Shown here: piece by piece, positions 25,604 through 32,940 of the stretch
Numbering within the stretch: position 1 is the first letter of the stretch
Layout: every line of letters starts with the position of its first letter
From: Gracilimonas sp.
GTDB taxonomy: Bacteria; Bacteroidota; Rhodothermia; Balneolales; Balneolaceae
Assembly: GCF_017641085.1 (NCBI RefSeq)
Contig: NZ_JAEPPI010000002.1
Coordinates: forward strand, 858,352 to 922,351
Length of the DNA stretch: 64,000 nt
Direction: 5' to 3'
Position numbers and translations under genes: made by a program
Notes under the pieces: generated by a model
What the model saw: only the letters and a program-made list of their open reading frames with translations
What the model was told of the DNA's origin: nothing
Databases searched by the model: none

Positions 25604-25708
25604 CCTTGGGCAAGTCCTATACAGCCAGCTCCCTTTGAACTCCGTCAGGGCGGGAACGCAGCAGCGGTAATCTGGTCGTAGCGGCGTGATATAGGTCGCT
25701 TGCCCATT
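25604..25708 (+). ncRNA. ffs: Signal recognition particle RNA, small bacterial type
   Basis: The conserved apical loop region reads CCGTCAGGGCGGGAACGCAG followed by CAGC (about 25642-25665), matching the domain IV GUCAGG...GGAA...GCAGC signature that binds Ffh. Closing strands GGGCAAG (25608-25614) and CTTGCCC (25699-25705) are perfectly complementary, with further pairing inside (CCTATA against TATAGG). A T-run follows the stem. The length of about 100 nt fits the 4.5S-like form without an Alu domain. The RNA works with Ffh and FtsY in co-translational membrane targeting. Exact ends are estimated. Confidence 0.93.
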
Positions 25709-25740
25709 TTTTTATTTATGAAATTCGCTTTCATAAAAAA

Positions 25741-25775
25741 GCCCTGCACATAGCTTATGTGCAGGGCTTTTTTGT
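25741..25775. terminator. Bidirectional terminator between ffs and DUF2911 gene
   Basis: GCCCTGCACATA (25741-25752) pairs perfectly with TATGTGCAGGGC (25756-25767). It has T-runs on both strands, so it can stop both the SRP RNA and the leftward DUF2911 unit. Confidence 0.9.
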
Positions 25776-25793
25776 TTTAATGCGTTTAGCAAA

Positions 25794-26375
25794 TTACATG
25801 TCACCGGTGGTAATCGGAACGGCGACTGAAGTATTACCCCAATGCAGATTCAGGTGTACCTTCGTGTCAGAAAGGGTATTAAAATAAATCATAAACCATT
25901 CTTCCATAGGGGCATCTGTGTCAACTACAGCGGCCTCAACACGTACTTCATCCTGTGATTCATCATAACCATAGGCTCCCCAGGCTGGTGTTCCATCATC
26001 GCGGGTTAAGTCATTGTTTAAGATTATTGTCCAGTCGTCACCGGGAATCGTAAACAGGGTGTAGGTTCCGGCACCCACTTCTTTTCCACCAAACATCACA
26101 TCGTCAGAAAAGGTAATGGTGGTAGCTTCGTTCGCCCCGGTTCTCCATACAGATCCGGCTGGAGCTAAAACGGCACCATCGGTAAAATAACTTCTGTCCT
26201 TAATACCCGGTCGTCCATATGTTACCGTAATTTGTGTAGTTCCAACGGTTTGACTTACCGTTGCATTGGGGCTTGTGCGGGTTTCAGAGTTACCCCGCTC
26301 TTGAGCTAGGGCAGATCCAGCTACAAAAAAAGTAGCAAGTACTAATAGAAAAGAACATTGTATTAGTTTCTTCAT
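25794..26375 (-). CDS. Exported DUF2911 protein
   Basis: A 193-residue protein with a signal peptide ending G-S-A-L-A-Q near residue 24. DUF2911 features are T-V-T-Y-G-R-P-G-I-K-D-R near 52, W-R-T-G-A-N-E-A-T-T-I-T-F near 76, G-A-G-T-Y-T-L-F-T-I-P near 100 and a central W-T-I-I-L-N-N-D. Function is unknown; the fold is probably beta-rich and periplasmic. It follows the amidohydrolase by 22 bp and shares a terminator, so the two form an operon. Confidence 0.88.
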   Translation of the reverse strand: MKKLIQCSFLLVLATFFVAGSALAQERGNSETRTSPNATVSQTVGTTQITVTYGRPGIKDRSYFTDGAVLAPAGSVWRTGANEATTITFSDDVMFGGKEVGAGTYTLFTIPGDDWTIILNNDLTRDDGTPAWGAYGYDESQDEVRVEAAVVDTDAPMEEWFMIYFNTLSDTKVHLNLHWGNTSVAVPITTGDM

Positions 26376-26397
26376 GATTCCTTGGTTTTAGTTTTGA

Positions 26398-27498
26398 TTA
26401 GTTGGTTTCAAATAAAGAGTCATCAATATCAGGGATGATCTTCAGAGCGTTTTTGTAATACACTTTTTGTAACACTTCATCCGGCAAATCCAATCCATAC
26501 ATTTGCCAAAAAGCATGGCGCCGACGGAAATAGTCAAAATATTCGTCATCACTTTCCAGTACTCTGAAGTAGGTGTGATACTCGTGTGGGCGATAGGTGT
26601 CTTTGCCAAATAACAGGCGATCCTGGTACTTAATGAAAAACTCTTTGGCAAAACGAGGCTGCCTGCCGAGTTCTGCAATAATGGCTGCCGTTTCGGTATA
26701 TACATTCGGGAATTCATCGAGGTGCTTGCCAAGTCGTTCCAGGTCATTGGCCATCCATCCAAAATGAGCGTTTATAAACGTAGTTTCAGGATGCTTGCGA
26801 AACACATTCCATTGCTCCTTCATCACCACTTCCCAGCTTGGGTAACGGGTTGAATCGCCACGGTGCCGGCTTGGGAACTGCTTCATTTCCAGCCAGCGTT
26901 CATTGTGTTTGTCAATAGGTTCCCAGAATACAGCGGGCTCTCCGGTGTGAATGAGTACAGGCATTCCCAGCTCTCCGGCTTTAGCCCAAACAGGATCTAT
27001 TCTTGGGTCATCGGTATGAACGCGGTTTCCTTTTGAATCCAGCACGGTAAGGCCCAAATTCTTAAAAACCTTAACCCCACGGGCTCCATTTCGATAATCT
27101 TGTTCTAACTGGGCTACGGCTCGATCCGTCCAGCCGGGTTCATCGATGCCATCAAAATCGATATTGGCAAAAACAATGAATCGACCGGGGGCCTGTTTCT
27201 CGGCAGCATCAACCATGGCTTTTAGAGTTTCGCCGGAACGTCCGCTCAAGTTTACCAGCACCTTCATATTCAGGCTGTCCATCTCACGGGCGGTTTCCTT
27301 CAGATCCATGGTTGCCATTCTCCATAAATGGCTGTGGATATCAACAAAAGGATATTTTGCCTTGGTGATTTCCCCGCCCGGAACCACAAGGGTGGACTCA
27401 GGATCGTATTCCTCAAAGGTCATGGTGGTGTCAGCTTCCTGTGCTGTTATCGGTGTAGTGAGAAACAAGGCGGGGAGCAAAAATATTAAATACTTCAT
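26398..27498 (-). CDS. Exported amidohydrolase-2-type metal hydrolase
   Basis: A 366-residue protein with a signal peptide (cut after T-P-I-T-A-Q, about residue 19). The TIM-barrel metal motifs are V-D-I-H-S-H-L-W near 52, G-V-K-V-F-K-N-L near 140, V-L-I-H-T-G-E near 180, F-I-N-A-H-F-G-W and L-L-F-G-K-D-T-Y with the late Asp. This is the amidohydrolase-2 branch, which includes decarboxylases such as gamma-resorcylate decarboxylase and various hydrolases. The substrate cannot be read from sequence. Periplasmic location and pairing with DUF2911 are the main context. Confidence 0.87.
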   Translation of the reverse strand: MKYLIFLLPALFLTTPITAQEADTTMTFEEYDPESTLVVPGGEITKAKYPFVDIHSHLWRMATMDLKETAREMDSLNMKVLVNLSGRSGETLKAMVDAAEKQAPGRFIVFANIDFDGIDEPGWTDRAVAQLEQDYRNGARGVKVFKNLGLTVLDSKGNRVHTDDPRIDPVWAKAGELGMPVLIHTGEPAVFWEPIDKHNERWLEMKQFPSRHRGDSTRYPSWEVVMKEQWNVFRKHPETTFINAHFGWMANDLERLGKHLDEFPNVYTETAAIIAELGRQPRFAKEFFIKYQDRLLFGKDTYRPHEYHTYFRVLESDDEYFDYFRRRHAFWQMYGLDLPDEVLQKVYYKNALKIIPDIDDSLFETN

Positions 27499-27717
27499 GA
27501 GTCAGTTCATTAAAAAATAATTCAGCGCCCTATAATACATGTAGAAAAGCTATAAAAAAAGCTTCTTATTACTATTCAAGGTGATGTACAAAGTTACAGG
27601 TATTTAGGGCAGGAAATTACTTTTAGTTTGAAGCAATAGTTGAACTTCGGAGCATACAGTGTATTATTAAGTAAACCTTTATGTTAAAGGCTGAAATTTT
27701 GGATTGACATAAATAGA

Positions 27718-28551
27718 ATGAAAAATAGCACTCTCTTAACTTTCATTATCTTAAGCGCCTTTTTTGGGAGCTGTGAAAATGAATTTGAACCTTTTGAGAA
27801 AACGGAAAAATATGTTTTTTCTATGAATGGCTATCTTGATGTACATGCTGATACTCAGTGGATTCGAGTAATGCCAATAGGTGAAACCTTTCTCCCTCAA
27901 GACTCTACAATCAATTCAAACCAAGTCCGCTTGACCAGGGAAGCCCCAGGGGAATCGGTAGTTTTAAATGATTCCCTTTTTAAATTCAGTGGCGACACTT
28001 ACGTCTGGAATTATTGGTTGCCGGATTCCGTCATTGCAGATGAAGAGTATAGAATCACCGCCACTGATTCGGTAGGAAAACAAAGTTCAGTGGTTGTAAG
28101 AACGGCATCTGAGCTTATGGTACCGGAGATTGAATACGATCAGGACTTTGAAGAAATTTCAGTTTCAGGAGTAGTGCGAGATTCTTTGATACTTTTAGAA
28201 ACCAGGTATATTGTACAAGCATTTGTTGAAGTTGGGTGCACTCCCGAGAGAGAAGTCAGTTTTTCTCATCTTGAAGCTATTACAGAGGGTTCAGATGGAA
28301 GTTTTAGTTTTACATCTATAAATAGAGAGGCAATAGCGGAAAAATTAGATGTTGGACCATTTAGTTTTCAGGTCAATCAAAGAAAACTTGTTTTAATAAC
28401 GGCCGGGGAAGATTGGCCAGATTATATGAATTTCAATGATTTAGAAGTTGATCTGCCAGATGTAGTTTCAAATGTTGAAAATGGTACTGGCTTTGTTGCT
28501 GGAATTGCTAGAAGAGAGATCAGTATAACAGATCGTCAACCTCCCTGTTAA
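27718..28551 (+). CDS. Orphan DUF4249-like lipoprotein C
   Basis: A 277-residue lipoprotein with lipobox F-G-S-C (Cys19) followed by E-N-E-F-E-P-F, like the C-D-N-S-L-E-P start of the two DUF4249 lipoproteins at 12-17 kb. It also shares a beta-rich N-domain (M-N-G-Y-L-D-V-H-A-D-T-Q-W-I-R-V), a mid-protein Cys-Thr-Pro and a terminal P-P-C. Overall similarity to those two is low. No TonB receptor is adjacent, which is unusual for the family. It is AT-rich relative to its neighbours. Ligand unknown. Confidence 0.7.
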   Translation: MKNSTLLTFIILSAFFGSCENEFEPFEKTEKYVFSMNGYLDVHADTQWIRVMPIGETFLPQDSTINSNQVRLTREAPGESVVLNDSLFKFSGDTYVWNYWLPDSVIADEEYRITATDSVGKQSSVVVRTASELMVPEIEYDQDFEEISVSGVVRDSLILLETRYIVQAFVEVGCTPEREVSFSHLEAITEGSDGSFSFTSINREAIAEKLDVGPFSFQVNQRKLVLITAGEDWPDYMNFNDLEVDLPDVVSNVENGTGFVAGIARREISITDRQPPC

Positions 28552-28601
28552 AGTAAGTTTATCCCAAATACCGAAAGATCATGACATTTACGACATAAAA
28601 A

Positions 28602-28632
28602 AAGTCCCGCACCTTACTAAAGCGCGGGACTT
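28602..28632 (-). terminator. Terminator of msrA
   Basis: AAGTCCCGC (28602-28610) and GCGGGACTT (28624-28632) pair perfectly. On the minus strand the stem is followed by a run of T, 20 bp after the msrA stop. The plus strand has only a weak T-tract, so it may also help end the lipoprotein gene. Confidence 0.85.
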
Positions 28633-28652
28633 AAAATTAACTGAGTAGAAAG

Positions 28653-29291
28653 TTAATTCACTTTCTCTCCATCCTTTAACAAATAGCTGAATTCTTTTTT
28701 GAATTTCTTCACCTTCGGAGCAATTACAAACGAGCAGTACCCGGCATTGGGGTTATTCTCGAAATAATTCTGGTGGTAGTTTTCGGCCACATAATAGTTT
28801 TCAAGCGGTTGAATTTTGGTTACGATCGGATCTTCCCAAAGGTCAGATTCATCGGTTTTCTTTAATGATTTCTCGGCAATCTCTTTCTGCTTTTCATTGT
28901 GATAGAATATCACCGAACGGTATTGTGGTCCCACGTCATTTCCCTGCCGGTTAAGGGTGGTTGGGTTATGGGTGTGCCAAAGCACTTCCAGTAATTCCTC
29001 GTAAGAAATCACATCCGGGTCGAAATGGATTCGGGCCACTTCGGCATGTCCGGTCGTCCCGGTTGTCACTTCTTTATAGGAGGGATTCTCCACATGTCCA
29101 CCGGAATAACCCGACTCCACATGCTCGATACCTTCTACCAATTCATAAATAGCTTCCACACACCAAAAACATCCTGCGCCAAAAGTAGCTTTCTCTAAAT
29201 TTTTCTCTTTATTCATATCCATATCCTGAGCTGATAATGATAATGTTGACAGACTGAATAGCAGTCCTGTTATAAAAAATGATTTCACCAT
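28653..29291 (-). CDS. msrA: Exported peptide-methionine (S)-S-oxide reductase
   Basis: Repairs oxidised methionine (S-epimer) in proteins. The 212-residue chain has a signal peptide (M-V-K-S-F-F-I-T-G-L ... L-S-A-Q, about 22 residues), then the MsrA core with G-C-F-W-C (catalytic Cys41, Cys44), G-Y-S-G-G-H, T-G-H-A-E-V and Y-R-S-V-I-F-Y. Most MsrA enzymes are cytosolic; the leader implies a periplasmic or secreted version. An internal ATG after the leader (M-N-K-E-K) could give a cytosolic form, but the clean signal argues for export. The resolving cysteine is probably the C-terminal Cys in G-Y-C-S-F. Confidence 0.94.
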   Translation of the reverse strand: MVKSFFITGLLFSLSTLSLSAQDMDMNKEKNLEKATFGAGCFWCVEAIYELVEGIEHVESGYSGGHVENPSYKEVTTGTTGHAEVARIHFDPDVISYEELLEVLWHTHNPTTLNRQGNDVGPQYRSVIFYHNEKQKEIAEKSLKKTDESDLWEDPIVTKIQPLENYYVAENYHQNYFENNPNAGYCSFVIAPKVKKFKKEFSYLLKDGEKVN

Positions 29292-29472
29292 AACAACCTA
29301 TACTTATTTGAGGTTCTTGAGTTAGACAACATTAATCTTGATTCTATTACGTGGTCAAAACAACTATCCTGCAATACTTCGTTTCCCGGTTTCAGATCAA
29401 ATTCGTTGCATTCATCATAAAATACGCGTTCATTCAGAAATCAGATTGGAATTCCCATTAAATCCCAAAGGA

Positions 29473-30300
29473 ATGAAAAAGTATATACTCGTACTGACCG
29501 GCCTCATCGTGTTATCATCGTCATTTTTACATGCCCAGGACGAACCCACCACACGGGAGATGAACCTGATTAACTGGATGGAGTTTGCTGAATTTGTTCC
29601 TGATAAAATTGAAACGGTATTGTTGCCGGTTGGGACGCTGGAACCCCATGGAGTAATTCCCAATGGTTCGGATAACCTGGCACCAGAAGCAATGGCAAAG
29701 GCAATAGCAGGAGATGTTAATGCTATGATTGCACCGACTCTCAATTATGGTGTGACAGGAAGCATGGCCGGATATCCCGGAACATTTGCTATAAGTGAAG
29801 AATCGTACAAGGGGTTTTTAGGTGATATTATTCATGGGATGGCAAATAATAAATTCAAGAACATCATTATACTGAACGGACATGGCGGACCTCAAACAGC
29901 CATTCTTCAAAGTGTAGCAGGTGAACTATCCCAAAAACTACGAGTCCGTATTCTGGTTATTAACTGGTGGAGCGTGGCTTCGGAAGATACCTTTGCGGTG
30001 TTCGGTGAAAATGGAGGACATGCCGGAAACAATGAAACCGGTTACGTTCAGGCAATTGTGCCGGATCATATTCACCCCGATCGATATTCCGGAGAAGAAA
30101 TGACAACTCCATATCCGAGTGGAAGTACATGGTCAGGGTACCCATTTCCATCCTCTATTGGTTTGTATGAAGAGGGGCAAGGGTTCCCAACTTTCGATCA
30201 AGATCAGGCCGATGAGTATTTCAAGCGTGTTAATCAGCGAATTGGAAATTTGATCCGGGAGATCATCGCCAAATGGGAACTGGCGGGATTGTATGAATAA
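29473..30300 (+). CDS. Exported creatininase-family amidohydrolase
   Basis: A 275-residue protein. The ATG at 29473 begins a clear signal peptide (M-K-K-Y-I-L-V-L-T-G, cut after L-H-A-Q); the open frame continues 45 codons upstream without signal-like sequence, so that extension is rejected. Creatininase-fold motifs are L-P-V-G-T-L-E-P-H-G with the Glu/His metal ligands, G-S-D-N-L-A-P, I-I-I-L-N-G-H-G-G and G-G-H-A-G-N-N-E-T-G. The family includes creatinine and formamide hydrolases with binuclear metal sites. The substrate is unknown. Monocistronic, with a terminator shared with the tRNA gene. Confidence 0.87.
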   Translation: MKKYILVLTGLIVLSSSFLHAQDEPTTREMNLINWMEFAEFVPDKIETVLLPVGTLEPHGVIPNGSDNLAPEAMAKAIAGDVNAMIAPTLNYGVTGSMAGYPGTFAISEESYKGFLGDIIHGMANNKFKNIIILNGHGGPQTAILQSVAGELSQKLRVRILVINWWSVASEDTFAVFGENGGHAGNNETGYVQAIVPDHIHPDRYSGEEMTTPYPSGSTWSGYPFPSSIGLYEEGQGFPTFDQDQADEYFKRVNQRIGNLIREIIAKWELAGLYE

Positions 30301-30304
30301 AAAA

Positions 30305-30336
30305 AGCCTGTCTCTTTATTAAAGAAACAGGCTTTT
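30305..30336. terminator. Terminator shared by creatininase gene and tRNA-Leu
   Basis: AGCCTGT (30305-30311) and ACAGGCT (30327-30333) pair, with extra pairing of CTTTA and TAAAG in the loop. T-runs occur on both strands. Confidence 0.8.
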
Positions 30337-30343
30337 GAAAATG

Positions 30344-30427
30344 TGCTCACGAGAGGAATCGAACCTCCACGGCCGTTAGGCCATACGCCCCTCAAGCGCA
30401 CGCGTCTACCAGTTCCGCCACGTGAGC
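30344..30427 (-). tRNA. tRNA-Leu (anticodon GAG)
   Basis: On the minus strand the 84-nt sequence starts GCTCACGTGGCGGAACTGGT and ends CGTGAGC plus discriminator A; the 7-bp acceptor stem is perfect. The anticodon arm is TGCGC-TTGAGGG-GCGTA, giving loop positions 34-36 GAG, which reads CUU/CUC leucine codons. A long variable arm (GGCCTAACGGCC region) confirms the class II leucine type, and the T arm contains GGTTCGATTCC. The 3' CCA is not encoded. Confidence 0.95.
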
Positions 30428-30496
30428 ATTGGTAGTAAATGAAGGGCGACAAAGATAGCACTTTTAGCTTTCAAAATTCAATGCATTCCCACAAAA

Positions 30497-30527
30497 AAAC
30501 CCATCCAATTTAATGAATGGGTTTTTT
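30497..30527. terminator. Hairpin in the tRNA-Leu upstream gap
   Basis: AAACCCAT and ATGGGTTT form a stem with A-run and T-run flanks (ACAAAAAAACCCAT to ATGGGTTTTTT), readable as a terminator on either strand. The gene it serves is unclear; the 277-bp gap 30428-30704 holds no other gene. Confidence 0.6.
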
Positions 30528-30661
30528 GCTGAGTGTACATCCGTTCAGAACTACACTTCAGGCTTAGGCGAATAGTTATTATGCAATCATATGACGATTC
30601 ACTTTTGCCTAAAGTTCTATACTCTGCTATTTGTCCCTGCGCAGCCCGTCAGGATCAAGAC

Positions 30662-30695
30662 AATGAACTTCAACATTCAATGTTGAATGTTCATT
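30662..30695. repeat. Word-based hairpin TTGAATGTT
   Basis: AATGAACTTCAACATT (30662-30677) pairs with AATGTTGAATGTTCATT (30679-30695) with a one-base bulge. It lies just after the stop of the leftward TPR gene, so it may end the dnaA operon. Confidence 0.55.
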
Positions 30696-30704
30696 ATTCA
30701 AATT

Positions 30705-31253
30705 TCAGCCCTCTTCTTCAAGCTGGCGCTTGGCATACTCATTCTCGGGATCAATCTTCAGCGCTTGCTCATAATAAGTGCGCGCTTTGTCGGTTTGGCC
30801 GCCTTTATTGATCATATCACCCATAAGAATCCAGTTCTCGGCATCTTTGGGGTCTTTTTTGATGCGCTCGATCAGGTAAGGAATGGCTTCCTGTCCACGG
30901 TCGGTCATCAGCATCAACATCACTTTGTTGCGGTGAGCCGCTGAGGTATCGCTCAGTTCAATAGCTTTGTCAAAATCTTCTTCAGCTCCATCCAGTTTTT
31001 CAAGCTGCATGCGAACATTTCCACGAAGGTTGTAATAGGCGGCGTTATCATCGTCTAGCTCCAGTGCCTTTTCAATGGCTTCGATGCTGTGGCTCCACTG
31101 GTTCAGCTGTTGCATAACCAGAGCTTCAAGATACCAGGCCTCGTGAGAATCCGGTTGTTCTTTTTGTAATTCTCTTGCCACATCAAGGGCGTAATCGATG
31201 TCTTTTTCCCTTAATAATTCAAATCCTTTATTCAGTTTCTCTTCGAAATTCAT
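30705..31253 (-). CDS. Cytoplasmic TPR protein
   Basis: A 182-residue protein made of about four tetratricopeptide units, with no signal peptide. Clear units are A-W-Y-L-E-A-L-V-M-Q-Q-L near 39, A-A-Y-Y-N-L-R-G-N-V-R-M-Q-L-E-K-L near 71 and A-R-T-Y-Y-E-Q-A-L-K-I-D-P-E near 158. TPRs mediate protein-protein contacts; the partner is unknown. It is the last gene of the close-packed leftward run starting at dnaA (9 bp after the DUF4834-like gene), and a TTGAATG hairpin follows. Confidence 0.8.
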   Translation of the reverse strand: MNFEEKLNKGFELLREKDIDYALDVARELQKEQPDSHEAWYLEALVMQQLNQWSHSIEAIEKALELDDDNAAYYNLRGNVRMQLEKLDGAEEDFDKAIELSDTSAAHRNKVMLMLMTDRGQEAIPYLIERIKKDPKDAENWILMGDMINKGGQTDKARTYYEQALKIDPENEYAKRQLEEEG

Positions 31254-31262
31254 GGAGTTTGT

Positions 31263-31451
31263 TTAATTGTCTTTATTTGAAAGATCTTCGTATTCGGCTT
31301 CTTCAATTTCATCAAAGCGATTTCGCCGGTTTCTTGCCCCGCCACTAAACGGGTTGAAGTTTTGCTGGCGCTTGTTGGAAGGTAAGAACAATCGATTGAT
31401 ATATCTCACCAAAAGGAAAAATACAATGCTAAAAAATATAAACTTAAGCAT
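31263..31451 (-). CDS. Small membrane protein, DUF4834-like
   Basis: A 62-residue protein with one N-terminal transmembrane helix (M-L-K-F-I-F-F-S-I-V-F-F-L-L-V-R-Y-I) and a charged tail containing Q-N-F-N-P-F-S-G-G-A and an acidic E-I-E-E-A-E-Y-E-D end. The arrangement resembles DUF4834 proteins of Bacteroidota, which are small and uncharacterised; that match is from memory. It sits 5 bp after the deoxynucleoside kinase gene and 9 bp before the TPR gene, so it is part of the same transcript. Confidence 0.7.
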   Translation of the reverse strand: MLKFIFFSIVFFLLVRYINRLFLPSNKRQQNFNPFSGGARNRRNRFDEIEEAEYEDLSNKDN

Positions 31452-31456
31452 GGTGC

Positions 31457-32098
31457 TCAGGGTGCAATATGAATGTGTGTATTGGTATGAACCGGCTTTT
31501 CAAAAATCTGTTCTTCGATGTAATCCAGATGCTCTTTATTATTGACAAAATCTATCTCCGAAGCATTCAGAACAATTAAAGGAGCCCGGTTATAATGATG
31601 GAAAAAATGGTTGTACGCATCATTTAGCTCTTTAAGGTATTCAGGGGTGATGTTCCGCTCATAATCACGCCCGCGACTCTCAATGTTCTCCAGGAGCCGG
31701 TCAACCGAAGACTGAATGAAGATAATGAGGTCGGGCTGAGCTGCAATACCCGTCATTATATTAAAGATGTTGTCGTACAGGGCCAGTTCGTCCTGGTCGA
31801 GGTTAAGCCGGGCAAAAATACGGTCCTTATCAAAAATGTAATCAGAGATGGTGAACTGGTGGAACAGATCCTGGCTCATCATATTCTGCTGCTGCTTAAA
31901 ACGACTTGCCAAAAAAGCCAGCTGTGTCTGGAAGGCATAACGCTCGCGGTCTTCATAAAATTTTGGGAGGAAGGGGTTGTCTTCAAATTCCTCCAGTACC
32001 AATCGGGCGTTTCTTCGCTCAGCCAATAAGGTCGCGAGCGAAGTTTTTCCGGCTCCAATTACGCCTTCAATGGCAATAAAATCATAAGAATTGGACAT
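31457..32098 (-). CDS. Deoxynucleoside kinase
   Basis: Phosphorylates deoxynucleosides in the salvage pathway for dNTPs. The 213-residue chain has P-loop E-G-V-I-G-A-G-K-T-S-L near 10-20, E-E-F-E-D-N-P-F-L-P-K-F-Y, the substrate-site segment F-Q-T-Q-L-A-F-L-A-S-R-F, a D-Y-I-F-D-K-D-R motif and a lid with R-G-R-D-Y-E-R, all as in the dCK/dGK-type family. Substrate preference cannot be read. It lies between folK and the DUF4834-like gene in the dnaA operon, with gaps of 3 and 5 bp. Confidence 0.92.
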   Translation of the reverse strand: MSNSYDFIAIEGVIGAGKTSLATLLAERRNARLVLEEFEDNPFLPKFYEDRERYAFQTQLAFLASRFKQQQNMMSQDLFHQFTISDYIFDKDRIFARLNLDQDELALYDNIFNIMTGIAAQPDLIIFIQSSVDRLLENIESRGRDYERNITPEYLKELNDAYNHFFHHYNRAPLIVLNASEIDFVNNKEHLDYIEEQIFEKPVHTNTHIHIAP

Positions 32099-32101
32099 CA
32101 G

Positions 32102-32590
32102 CTACCAGTTCAAGGTTGTTCTAACAATTTCGAGATCCGGGGCCTGTTCTATCAAGGTATCCACGTGCTGAGCGGAAACGGGATCTTTCCAGTCTGGAAA
32201 AATGTCTTTTAAAGGCAATAGAACAAACAAACGCCGGGTATATTCCTGATGGGGAATGATAAGGGTATCTGTTTCAACGACCAAGTTATCATAGGCAATT
32301 ATATCCAAATCGATGGTTCTTGCCGTCCACTTCGGGTAGCGGGAAGGTCGTCCCTGTTTCTTCTCCTGAGCTTTTAGTTCGCTGAATAATTGTTCAGGAG
32401 GCAATTTGGTTTGGATGACAATCACTCCGTTTAAAAAATCATTCTCGGAAGGACCAACGGGTTCCGACTTATAAATCACGGAAGTCAGAATACCATTCTC
32501 AGAAAGTGATTCCAGAAAAGAGGCGGCCTTTTGAAGCTGGCGATGAGGATGGTGAAGATTTGAACCCAGCGCAATAACTACCTGGGCCAT
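32102..32590 (-). CDS. folK: 6-hydroxymethyldihydropterin pyrophosphokinase
   Basis: Transfers pyrophosphate from ATP to 6-hydroxymethyl-7,8-dihydropterin in folate synthesis. The 162-residue chain has I-A-L-G-S-N-L near 6, S-E-P-V-G-P-S-E-N-D-F-L-N-G-V near 42, and the signature R-T-I-D-L-D-I-I-A-Y near 91 with the catalytic Asp pair, then I-P-H-Q-E-Y-T-R-R-L-F-V-L-L-P-L. Its start overlaps the end of folB by 13 bp. The natural substrate is made by the FolB step, so the pair is functionally linked. Confidence 0.95.
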   Translation of the reverse strand: MAQVVIALGSNLHHPHRQLQKAASFLESLSENGILTSVIYKSEPVGPSENDFLNGVIVIQTKLPPEQLFSELKAQEKKQGRPSRYPKWTARTIDLDIIAYDNLVVETDTLIIPHQEYTRRLFVLLPLKDIFPDWKDPVSAQHVDTLIEQAPDLEIVRTTLNW

Positions 32591-32937
32591 GACATCCTCG
32601 CCTCGGTGAATTCGGTTGTGGAGGAAAGAGGAGGTGAAAGTTTGCGAACGCTAACCTCAAACCGGGAATGTGCAGGGGATTGTTCAGCTATAGCTGTTCC
32701 AATTTGAAAACATAAGTGCTCGATCAGGTCAACCGATTTCCCACTCATAACATCAGCACAAATTTGATGGACTTTGGTATAATCAATGGCATCAGAAAGC
32801 CGGTCAGTTTTGCCGGCCGTTGAAAGATCAGCTTCAAAAATTACATCGACTTCAAAATCATTGCCCTCTTCTTTTTCGTGTTCATGCACTCCGTGAAATG
32901 CCTTGAACTTCATCCCTTTGATGGTGAGGGTATCCAT
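32578..32937 (-). CDS. folB: Dihydroneopterin aldolase
   Basis: Converts 7,8-dihydroneopterin to 6-hydroxymethyldihydropterin and glycolaldehyde. The 119-residue chain has the family start K-G-M-K-F-K-A-F-H-G-V-H-E-H-E-K, D-A-I-D-Y-T-K-V near 47 and L-I-E-H-L-C-F-Q-I-G near 77 with the conserved Glu and His. It begins 3 bp after the dnaA stop and overlaps folK at its 3' end, so it is co-transcribed with both. The enzyme is usually a homo-octamer. Confidence 0.94.
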   Translation of the reverse strand: MDTLTIKGMKFKAFHGVHEHEKEEGNDFEVDVIFEADLSTAGKTDRLSDAIDYTKVHQICADVMSGKSVDLIEHLCFQIGTAIAEQSPAHSRFEVSVRKLSPPLSSTTEFTEARMSWPR

Positions 32938-32940
32938 AAA

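Noticed and set aside
29338..29472. 45-codon extension of the creatininase-family gene
   Set aside because: The ATG at 29473 begins a textbook signal peptide, which would be buried by the extension.
30234..30461. Open frame on the minus strand across the tRNA region
   Set aside because: It overlaps tRNA-Leu and its terminator; the translation is that of tRNA sequence.
30533..30811. Open frame on the plus strand
   Set aside because: It runs through a hairpin gap and antisense into the TPR gene, with no family resemblance.
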